Source: Fusobacterium necrophorum subsp. necrophorum
GTDB taxonomy: Bacteria; Fusobacteriota; Fusobacteriia; Fusobacteriales; Fusobacteriaceae
Direction: 5' to 3'
Length of the DNA: 64,000 bases
Assembly (NCBI RefSeq): GCF_004006635.1
Contig: NZ_CP034842.1
Coordinates: forward strand, 496,001 to 560,000
Position numbers and translations under genes: made by a program. A model generated the notes under the pieces. The model saw only the letters and a list, made by a program, of their open reading frames with translations, had not been told where the DNA came from and made no database searches. This document shows positions 57,611 to 64,000 of the stretch, one piece after another. Position 1 is the stretch's first letter. Each line of letters opens with the position of its first letter.

Positions 57611-58858
57611 ATGAATTATATACTTTTGAAAAATTGTAGAGAACTCTTAACGATAAAGGAAAGTTCATCAGATTTAATTGGTTTATTGCATAATACATCT
57701 TTGCTTATAGAGGAGGAAAGAATTAAAAAAATAGGAAGTACAGATGAACTTTTAAAAGAGATTGGAAATAACAATTATACAGAAATTGATTGTGCTGATA
57801 AAGTAGTTCTTCCAGGTTATGTAGATTGTCATACTCATCTTATTTTCGGAAAAAGTAGAGTTGATGAATATGTGGCTTCTCTTACAATGACTAAGGAAGA
57901 AGTTGCTAAAGTTTTACCACGAGTGGGGTTAGATTCTTCTATTTATTCCACAAGAATTTCATCAGATGGGGAACTTATAGACTCATCCTTGGAAAAATTA
58001 AATAGAATGCTAAAGAGTGGAACTACAACAATAGAAATAAAATCTGGATATGGAATAGACAAAGAAACGGAGTTAAGACTGTTAAGATTGATAAATTTAC
58101 TTCAAGAAAAAACTCCACAAACAATTTTTTCTACATATTTGGGAGCACATTTTTATGATGTGAAAATGGGAAAAGAAAACTATATTGATTTTATGATAAA
58201 AGAAGTTATGCCAGTAATTAAAGAAGAGAATTTAGCACAGTTTTCTGATATATGGTGTGATGATGGTTATTATACTGCCGCAGATTCCTATAAACTTTTG
58301 AAAGCTGGGATAGATTTTGGAATGATACCGACAATGCATAGTGAATGTTACTCAGTAATCGGTGGAGCAAGAGTGGCAGCAGAATTAAAAGCAGCAAATA
58401 TTGGACATCTAAATTATTTAAAAGAGGAAGATATGATTCCATTAAAAGAGGCAGGAGTTGTAGGAGTAATAATTCCAACAACGGATTTCAGTGTAAAGCA
58501 TCATAAACCATTTAATCCAAAACCAATGATAGAAAAAGGGCTAACTCTAGCACTTGCTACAAACTTAAATCCTGGAAACTGGGTAGAATCAATGGATATT
58601 TCAATAGCTTTGGCTTGTAGAAATCATGGTTTAACTGAAAAAGAAGCGATAAGAGCAGCAACACTTGGTGGAGCGAAGGCTCTTAGAGCGGATAAAGATT
58701 TTGGATCACTAGAAGTAGGTAAATATGCTGATATTCAAATAAGAAAATCAGATAGTTATAAAAATATTGCTTACAAAATAGGGGTAAATGAGGTAGATTA
58801 TGTAATAAAGAAAGGTAAAGTGGTAGTAAATAAAAAGGAGAACTCAAATGGACTATAA
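57611..58858 (+). CDS. hutI: Imidazolonepropionase
   Basis: A 415-residue amidohydrolase that opens imidazolonepropionate to formiminoglutamate. Features are VVLPGYVDCHTHLIFGKSRV (metal ligands H-T-H near residue 75), TTTIEIKSGYGIDKETELRL, STYLGAHFYDV, TMHSECYSVIGGARVAAELK and LALATNLNPGNWVESM. The usual HutI length is about 400-415. GTGAGGAG precedes the start. Its stop overlaps the start of the cyclodeaminase gene. Confidence 0.94.
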   Translation: MNYILLKNCRELLTIKESSSDLIGLLHNTSLLIEEERIKKIGSTDELLKEIGNNNYTEIDCADKVVLPGYVDCHTHLIFGKSRVDEYVASLTMTKEEVAKVLPRVGLDSSIYSTRISSDGELIDSSLEKLNRMLKSGTTTIEIKSGYGIDKETELRLLRLINLLQEKTPQTIFSTYLGAHFYDVKMGKENYIDFMIKEVMPVIKEENLAQFSDIWCDDGYYTAADSYKLLKAGIDFGMIPTMHSECYSVIGGARVAAELKAANIGHLNYLKEEDMIPLKEAGVVGVIIPTTDFSVKHHKPFNPKPMIEKGLTLALATNLNPGNWVESMDISIALACRNHGLTEKEAIRAATLGGAKALRADKDFGSLEVGKYADIQIRKSDSYKNIAYKIGVNEVDYVIKKGKVVVNKKENSNGL

Positions 58859-59402
58859 AGATATATATGAATTAATATTAAATGAAAATGATTTTACAGT
58901 TGGAGGAGGCTCAACTGCTGCCTTAGCTGGAGCTATGGCTTGTGGACTTATTGGAATGGTAGCCAATCTTTCAAAAGGGAAAGAATATAGTTATACAGAT
59001 GAAAAGTATGATAGTATAGTAGCAGAATTGAATACTTTAAAAGAGAAATTGTTACAAGGAAGTGTGGAAGACAATAGGGCATATATGATGATAGCAAACG
59101 CTTATAAGCTTCCTAAAGCGACAGATGAAGAAAAAGAAGAAAGAAAAAAAGCGATTCAAAGAGCTGGAATTGAAGCAGCTAAAGTACCTCTTTCCAATGC
59201 TATTTTAAATAAAAAAGTGTATGAAATAGGGAGTTCCCTAATTGGAAAATCGAATCCAGCATGTTTTACAGATTTAAGAGCAGGCATAGATTTATCTAAA
59301 TTAGGCTTAGAAATTGCTAAGGCAAATGTTGAAGTAAATTTACCTTTAATAAAAAATGAAGAAATTATAGCAAATTTAAAAAAACAAGTTGAACTTTTAT
59401 AA
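58848..59402 (+). CDS. Formiminotetrahydrofolate cyclodeaminase
   Basis: A 184-residue protein of the FtcD-C family (the free-standing FchA-type enzyme). GGGSTAALAGAMACGLIGMV is the family hallmark, followed by KLPKATDEEKEERKKAIQRA and NPACFTDLRAGIDLSKLG. It converts formimino-THF to methenyl-THF plus ammonia. In vertebrates it is fused to FtcD; here it is separate. It overlaps hutI by 11 bases, with AAAAGGAG for a ribosome site, indicating coupled translation. Confidence 0.92.
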   Translation: MDYKDIYELILNENDFTVGGGSTAALAGAMACGLIGMVANLSKGKEYSYTDEKYDSIVAELNTLKEKLLQGSVEDNRAYMMIANAYKLPKATDEEKEERKKAIQRAGIEAAKVPLSNAILNKKVYEIGSSLIGKSNPACFTDLRAGIDLSKLGLEIAKANVEVNLPLIKNEEIIANLKKQVELL

Positions 59403-59425
59403 AAATTTTTCATAAGGAGAGGTTT

Positions 59426-60961
59426 ATGCAAAAAATAATAGAAATAAACGGAAATAATCTAACGATAGAAGATGTAGTTGCAGTAGCAAGATATGGAGCA
59501 AGAGTAAAAATAGATGAGAAGCAAAAACCTGCAATATTGGCTTCAAGAGAATACATTGAAAGTGCTTTAAAATCGGGACTTGCAGTTTATGGAATAAACA
59601 CGGGATTTGGAAAGTTTGAAAATGTCCCTATTTCTGAAGAAGAGCTTGATGTATTACAAAAAAACTTAATTTACTCTGATGCTTGTGGAGTTGGAGAACC
59701 ATTTGATACAGAAGTGGTAAGAGCTATGATGCTTTTAAGGGCAAATGCAATATCAAAAGGATATTCAGGTGTTTTATTAAGTACCATAGAATGTTTAGTA
59801 AATATGTTAAATGAAGGAGTTCATCCTATCGTCAGATCAAAAGGTTCTGTTGGATCTTCAGGAGATTTATGTCCTCTGGCTCATATGGTTTTACCAATGA
59901 TGGGGGAAGGAGAAGCTGAATACAAAGGAAAAATAATGTCTGGAAAAGAAGCTATGGAAGCTGCAGGTATTAAAACAGTAACATTAAAAGCAAAAGAAGG
60001 GCTGGCCCTTATCAATGGAACCCAAGCCATGATGGGAAATGCTGTTTTGGCTGTATATGATGTAGAACAGTTACTAAAACAAGCTGATATCATTGCCGCT
60101 CTAACAGTAGATGCTTTAGGTGGAATTGTAGATGCTTTTGATGAAAGAGTACATTTAGTAAGACCTCATCAAGGACAGATAGATTCAGCAGAAAACTTAA
60201 GAACTTTATTAAAAACTTCTGAAAGAACAACCAGGCAAGCTGAAAAGAGAATGCAGGATGCGTATTCATTAAGGTGTACTCCACAAGTTCATGGAGCTTC
60301 AAGAATAGCATTTGATTATGTAAAGAAAACGGTTGAAACAGAAATAAATTCTGTGACGGATAATCCATTAATATTTTCAGGAAAAAATGGAGCTTGTATT
60401 TCAGGAGGAAATTTCCATGGGCAACCTATCGCAATAGCAATGGATACTCTGGGAATATTAGTGTCTGAAATTGCAAATATTTCAGAAAGAAGAATAGAAA
60501 AAATGGTAAATCCAGCTTTATCACATGGATTACCTGCATTCTTGATCAAAAATGGGGGAATAAATGATGGATTTATGATACCTCAATATGTTGCAGCAGC
60601 TCTTGTATCTGAAAATAAAGTATTGGCTCATCCTGCAAGTGTTGACTCAATACCGACATCCGCAAATCAAGAAGACCATGTAAGTATGGGAACTATTGGA
60701 GCTAGAAAGGCTAGAACGATTATTGATCATGCACAACATGTTTTAAGCATTGAATATTTTTGTGCAGCACAAGCAGTTGATCTTGGAAATAATGAAAAAC
60801 TTGGAAAAGGAACAGAAGAGGCTTATAAAGTGATTCGAGAAAAGATTCCATTTATAGAAAATGATGTTATTTTTTATCCTTTCATGGATATTTCTTTTGA
60901 GATTGTAAAATCAGCAGCTTTATTAGAAAGAGTGGAAAAAATAACCGGTCATTTAAAATAG
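59426..60961 (+). CDS. hutH: Histidine ammonia-lyase with Ser-Ser-Gly cofactor triad
   Basis: A 511-residue HAL that removes ammonia from histidine to give urocanate. YGINTGFGKFENVPIS, GSVGSSGDLCPLAHMVLPMM, NGTQAMMGNAVLAVYDVEQL, QDAYSLRCTPQVHGASRIAF and SVDSIPTSANQEDHVSMG are all conserved. The MIO cofactor normally forms from Ala-Ser-Gly; here residues 144-146 are Ser-Ser-Gly, a less common form also possible in the family. The catalytic Tyr is in YGINTGFG. AAGGAGAGG lies before the ATG. Confidence 0.94.
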   Translation: MQKIIEINGNNLTIEDVVAVARYGARVKIDEKQKPAILASREYIESALKSGLAVYGINTGFGKFENVPISEEELDVLQKNLIYSDACGVGEPFDTEVVRAMMLLRANAISKGYSGVLLSTIECLVNMLNEGVHPIVRSKGSVGSSGDLCPLAHMVLPMMGEGEAEYKGKIMSGKEAMEAAGIKTVTLKAKEGLALINGTQAMMGNAVLAVYDVEQLLKQADIIAALTVDALGGIVDAFDERVHLVRPHQGQIDSAENLRTLLKTSERTTRQAEKRMQDAYSLRCTPQVHGASRIAFDYVKKTVETEINSVTDNPLIFSGKNGACISGGNFHGQPIAIAMDTLGILVSEIANISERRIEKMVNPALSHGLPAFLIKNGGINDGFMIPQYVAAALVSENKVLAHPASVDSIPTSANQEDHVSMGTIGARKARTIIDHAQHVLSIEYFCAAQAVDLGNNEKLGKGTEEAYKVIREKIPFIENDVIFYPFMDISFEIVKSAALLERVEKITGHLK

Positions 60962-60987
60962 TTTTTATGATATAAGGAGGAGGAAAA

Positions 60988-61869
60988 ATGGATAAAGTAT
61001 TAATGACTGAAGTAAATATTAGTGAAGGAAAAGATTTAGAATTAGTTGAAAAAGTAAAAGAAAGTTTTATGAATATAAAAGGAATTGAAATTATGGATAT
61101 TGATTCTAATATTGATCATAATAGAACAGTATTTACTTATAAAGGAGAGCCAAGTAGTGTTTTAGAAGCAACAAAGGCTTTGGCAGCAAAAGCAGTTGAG
61201 CTCATTGATATGAGAGACCATAAAGGATCTCATCCAAGAATGGGGGCAGTAGATGTAGTTCCATTTATTCCTGTAAAAAATATAACAACGGAAGAAGCAG
61301 TAGTGATTGCTAAAGAATTTGGAAAATATTTAGGAAGTTTAGGGGTACCGGTGTACTTCTACGAAGATGCACAAGAAAAAGAATACAGAAAAACTTTACC
61401 TAGTATTAGAAAGGGTCAATATGAGGCGTTAGAAGAAAAAATGAAAGATGAGAAATGGATTCCTGATGAAGGTCCGAAAGAATTTAATGCCAAATCTGGA
61501 GGAACAGTTACCGGGGCTCGTTTTCCGTTAGTCGCATTTAATATTAACTTAGCAACTCAAGACTTAGAAATTGGAAAAAAGATTGTAAAAGCGGTAAGAG
61601 CAGCAACAGGGGGATTTACTTATGTCAGAGCAATTGTACTCTCATTAGAAGAAAAAAAACAAATTCAAGTCTCCATGAATATGATTAATTATGAAAAAAC
61701 TCCCATTCATCGAGTATTTGAAACGATTAAATCGGAAGCCAATAGATATAATGTAAATATTGTAGATACAGAATTAGTAGGTCCGGTACCAATTTATGCA
61801 TTGCGAGATATTTTAGATTTTTATTTAAGAATTTCTGCTGAATTTTCAGTAGATCAAATTTATTTTTAA
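60988..61869 (+). CDS. ftcD: Glutamate formimidoyltransferase
   Basis: A 293-residue monofunctional enzyme (FtcD N-domain). [20 protein letters not shown] at the N-terminus, then [40 protein letters not shown] and [24 protein letters not shown] segments mark the family. It moves the formimino group from formiminoglutamate to tetrahydrofolate, releasing glutamate. AAGGAGG lies before the ATG. It works with the cyclodeaminase and Fhs of the same operon. Confidence 0.94.
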   Translation: MDKVLMTEVNISEGKDLELVEKVKESFMNIKGIEIMDIDSNIDHNRTVFTYKGEPSSVLEATKALAAKAVELIDMRDHKGSHPRMGAVDVVPFIPVKNITTEEAVVIAKEFGKYLGSLGVPVYFYEDAQEKEYRKTLPSIRKGQYEALEEKMKDEKWIPDEGPKEFNAKSGGTVTGARFPLVAFNINLATQDLEIGKKIVKAVRAATGGFTYVRAIVLSLEEKKQIQVSMNMINYEKTPIHRVFETIKSEANRYNVNIVDTELVGPVPIYALRDILDFYLRISAEFSVDQIYF

Positions 61870-61885
61870 AAATAAAGGAGGAAAA

Positions 61886-63559
61886 ATGGAAGTAAAGACA
61901 GATATTCAAATAGCAGAAGAATGCCAATTGGAATTGATTAAAGATGTAGCTGAACGTTACGGATTAAAAGAAGATGAATTAGAAAATTATGGAAAATATA
62001 AGGCTAAAGTTTCTTTTGATGCTATTGAAAGGCTAAAAAATGAAAAAGATGGAAAACTCGTTTTAGTAACTGCAATAACCCCAACGCCTGCTGGAGAAGG
62101 AAAATCAACAGTTTCTATTGGACTAGCACAAGGATTAAATAAAATAGGGAAAAAATCAGTGGTAGCATTAAGAGAACCATCTTTAGGACCTGTTTTTGGA
62201 GTAAAAGGCGGAGCGGCCGGTGGGGGATATTCACAAGTTGTTCCTATGGAAGATATTAACCTACATTTTACAGGGGACTTACATGCAATTACAGCAGCAA
62301 ATAATTTATTAGCCGCACTTATAGATAATCATATTTTTCAAGGAAATACTTTAAAAATTGATATGAAAAATATCATTTGGAAAAGAACATTAGATATGAA
62401 TGATCGAACATTAAGAAATATTATTGTCGGTGTTGGAGCTAAGACAGATGGAGTAACTAGAGAAGAGCATTTTATGATTACTGTTGCTTCTGAAATTATG
62501 GCTGTGCTTTGTTTGTCAAAAAATTTAGACGATTTAAAAGAAAGACTGTCTAAAATGATAGTTGCTTATAATATAGATGGGGCACCTGTCACTGTAAAAG
62601 ACTTAAAGGCAGAAGGATCTATGGCAACACTTTTAAAGGATGCGATTAAACCAAATATTGTTCAAACATTGGAACATACTTTAGCAATTATTCATGGAGG
62701 TCCTTTTGCTAACATAGCTCATGGATGTAATTCCTTAATAGCTACAAAATTGGGATTAAAGCTTGGAGAGTATCTAGTGACGGAAGCAGGTTTTGGAGCA
62801 GATTTGGGTGCGGAAAAGTTCTTCAATATCAAGTGTAGAAAGGGAAATTTACAACCAAGTGTTGTTGTAATAGTTGCAACAATAAAAGCATTAAAAATGC
62901 ATGGCGGAGTTCCAAAAACAAATTTAAAAGAGGAAAATGTTGAAGCTTTAGAAAAAGGAATATCGAACTTAGAACGTCATATTGAAAATGTAAAAAGATA
63001 TGGTGTCCCTGTAGTAGTAGCTTTAAATAAGTTTATGTATGATACACAAAAAGAACTAGATACTTTAATCAAAAAATGTAAAGAATACAATGTAGAAGTT
63101 TCTCTATGTGAATGTTGGGAAAAAGGAGGAGAAGGGACAATTGATCTAGCAAATAAAGTAGTAAAGTTAGCAGATTCTTCTTCAAAGTTTACTTTTTTAT
63201 ATGATCAAGATTTAAGTATTGAAAATAAGTTAAATATAATTGTAAGAGAAATGTATCGAGGAAATAAGGCTATTTTAACTGCTGCAGCAAAAAAACAAGT
63301 GAAAAAACTAGAAGAACTCGGATTGGACAAACTTCCAATCTGTATGGCAAAAACGCAATTTTCATTTTCGGATATAGCATCCAATATAGGAGCACCTTTA
63401 AATTTCGATATTCCAGTACAAAATGTCAGAGTTTCAGCAGGAGCCGGTTTTATTGTCTGTGAAACTTCTAATATTATGGTAATGCCGGGATTACCAAAAG
63501 TTCCTTCTTCTAATAATATTGATATTGATGGAAAAGGAAAAATAAAAGGCTTATTCTAA
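61886..63559 (+). CDS. fhs: Formate-tetrahydrofolate ligase
   Basis: A 557-residue Fhs. [20 protein letters not shown] forms the ATP-binding loop near residues 63-82; [40 protein letters not shown] and [20 protein letters not shown] are all diagnostic. In fermenters it runs backward on formyl-THF, making ATP plus formate. As the last gene of the operon it lets histidine degradation capture energy from the carbon removed by FtcD and the cyclodeaminase. AAGGAGGAAAA lies before the ATG. Confidence 0.95.
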   Translation: MEVKTDIQIAEECQLELIKDVAERYGLKEDELENYGKYKAKVSFDAIERLKNEKDGKLVLVTAITPTPAGEGKSTVSIGLAQGLNKIGKKSVVALREPSLGPVFGVKGGAAGGGYSQVVPMEDINLHFTGDLHAITAANNLLAALIDNHIFQGNTLKIDMKNIIWKRTLDMNDRTLRNIIVGVGAKTDGVTREEHFMITVASEIMAVLCLSKNLDDLKERLSKMIVAYNIDGAPVTVKDLKAEGSMATLLKDAIKPNIVQTLEHTLAIIHGGPFANIAHGCNSLIATKLGLKLGEYLVTEAGFGADLGAEKFFNIKCRKGNLQPSVVVIVATIKALKMHGGVPKTNLKEENVEALEKGISNLERHIENVKRYGVPVVVALNKFMYDTQKELDTLIKKCKEYNVEVSLCECWEKGGEGTIDLANKVVKLADSSSKFTFLYDQDLSIENKLNIIVREMYRGNKAILTAAAKKQVKKLEELGLDKLPICMAKTQFSFSDIASNIGAPLNFDIPVQNVRVSAGAGFIVCETSNIMVMPGLPKVPSSNNIDIDGKGKIKGLF

Positions 63560-63593
63560 GTCTTTAAATTTGATTTTATGAATTATGCCAGAA

Positions 63594-63622
63594 CACTCGC
63601 GACTTCAGTCGTGAGAGGTTCA
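63594..63622 (+). mobile_element. IS200/IS605-type right-end remnant
   Basis: CTCGCGACT-TC-AGTCGTGAG (63596-63615) is a hairpin followed by AGGTTCA (63616-63622). The motif pattern, hairpin with a CTTCAG loop, then GAGGTTCA, is the right end of IS200/IS605 elements, which in tnpB-bearing forms also makes the 3' end of the guide (omega) RNA. No TnpA or TnpB gene remains in the adjacent DNA of the window, so this looks like a leftover end or a small nonautonomous element. Confidence 0.6.
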
Positions 63623-63656
63623 GTGAGATTTGAACAATTAAAATATCTGACATAGG

Positions 63657-63704
63657 CTGCACTCATAATCTTGTGTTCAAGATCATGGGTGCAGTTCAAT
63701 TTTT
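63657..63704 (+). terminator. Long hairpin after the hut operon
   Basis: CTGCACTCATAATCTTG (63657-63673) pairs with CAAGATCATGGGTGCAG (63678-63694), with one mismatch and two G-T pairs, around TGTT. TTCAATTTTT follows. It is probably the operon terminator, but its resemblance to an IS end (hairpin then TTCA) leaves another reading open. Confidence 0.65.
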
Positions 63705-63807
63705 AATGGAAGGAAATCTCTATATTTTAAGGAATACAATAATTAGATATTCAAGAAGTGTTTAAAGAGTTATTAGAAGGGAAACTGGTAAAGATATAAG
63801 ATATTCT

Positions 63808-63840
63808 AAGGAACATACAGTCGTATGTTCCTTTTGTTTT
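63808..63840 (+). terminator. Strong intrinsic terminator
   Basis: AAGGAACATAC (63808-63818) pairs perfectly with GTATGTTCCTT (63823-63833) around AGTC, followed by a T-rich run. Between 63705 and 63807 I see only short frames, one of which (EVFKELLEG) may be a transposase fragment. Confidence 0.85.
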
Positions 63841-63919
63841 GGAGAACAATTATTTTTTGAAAAGCGATTAGAAAGCAAACATTTTCTATTAAAAAAACAC
63901 CAATTTTTTTAAAAATGAA

Positions 63920-63948
63920 TTGACAAAAGAATAAAAATGAAGTATTCT
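63920..63948 (+). promoter_or_regulatory. Promoter for the next gene to the right
   Basis: A perfect TTGACA (63920-63925) and TATTCT (63943-63948) lie 17 bases apart. Downstream (63949-64000) is a leader with AAGGGAGGAG at 63977-63986 but no start codon before the window ends. Confidence 0.75.
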
Positions 63949-64000
63949 AAGGTAGAAATGCAATAAGCTTAGTGTAAGGGAGGAGCTTCAAGAGAAATCG

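Noticed and set aside
63730..63807. IS256-type transposase fragment (EVFKELLEG)
   Set aside because: Only nine or so residues resemble that family; too short to call.
1..64000. CRISPR arrays
   Set aside because: No regularly spaced repeats of 25-40 bases with unique spacers were seen; the repeats found are heptamers, terminator stems and IS ends.

Overview
The window is AT-rich DNA read as a Fusobacterium-type chromosome (F. necrophorum and relatives are the best guess). This rests on base composition, strong GGAGG ribosome binding sites, a complete histidine-to-glutamate fermentation operon and phage genes of the low-GC anaerobe kind. The species call is inference. Positions 1 to about 47,256 are one large prophage entered from its left side; positions 47,257 to 64,000 are chromosome.

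Prophage, left to right. 1-11,649 is the replication module: a small membrane protein, a possible sliding-clamp-like protein, a DUF2800 nuclease, a DUF2815 protein, a family A DNA polymerase, a VapE-type primase/helicase followed by ten TGTCAAC iterons, a VRR-NUC nuclease, an SNF2 helicase, a dUTPase-like protein and an ArpU/RinA-like late regulator. 11,650-12,770 holds a promoter running straight into two terminators, a secreted DNase-I-fold nuclease and an unusual tRNA. 12,841-17,680 is packaging and head entry: terS, a frameshifted terL, portal, and a minor head protein with a C-terminal ADP-ribosyltransferase-like domain. 17,690-23,744 is a cargo island (secreted peptide, lipoprotein, hicAB, unknown protein, insertion sequence, AbrB-like regulator, two Rha regulators) inserted between minor head gene and scaffold. 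23,849-39,048 is scaffold, capsid, connectors, a PBSX-like contractile tail with a clear -1 frameshift site, fibre, amidase and holins. 39,080-41,981 carries two related IS91-like elements in tandem. 42,028-47,160 holds an unknown gene, about 1 kb of non-coding DNA, and the lysogeny block: a RES-domain protein and DinD, a repressor, a Cro-like protein, a broken excisionase and an N-terminally truncated integrase, ending in an 18-base attR candidate matching a tRNA 3' end. Lesions in terL, xis and int suggest the prophage is cryptic, unless rescued or unless some are sequencing errors.

Chromosomal part. 47,458-52,928 encodes an unknown protein, a very large SARP/AAA/TPR regulator and a GlmL/MutL-like ATPase, preceded by TTAACGAAA repeats with one 11-base period. 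53,123-63,559 is a histidine utilisation operon: hutU, two membrane transporters, hutI, formiminotetrahydrofolate cyclodeaminase, hutH, glutamate formimidoyltransferase and formate-tetrahydrofolate ligase. Together these convert histidine to urocanate, imidazolonepropionate, formiminoglutamate and glutamate, pass the one-carbon unit to tetrahydrofolate, and can recover ATP as formyl-THF is split to formate. The last 440 bases contain an IS200/IS605-type right-end remnant, two strong hairpins and a promoter for the next gene.

The strongest leads are the terminator-associated insertion of the IS91-like elements, the head protein with an ART domain, the clamp-like gene, the primase-linked iteron array, the tRNA with an ACT anticodon, the RES-DinD pair, the promoter/double-terminator late leader, and the SARP-GlmL-hut arrangement.
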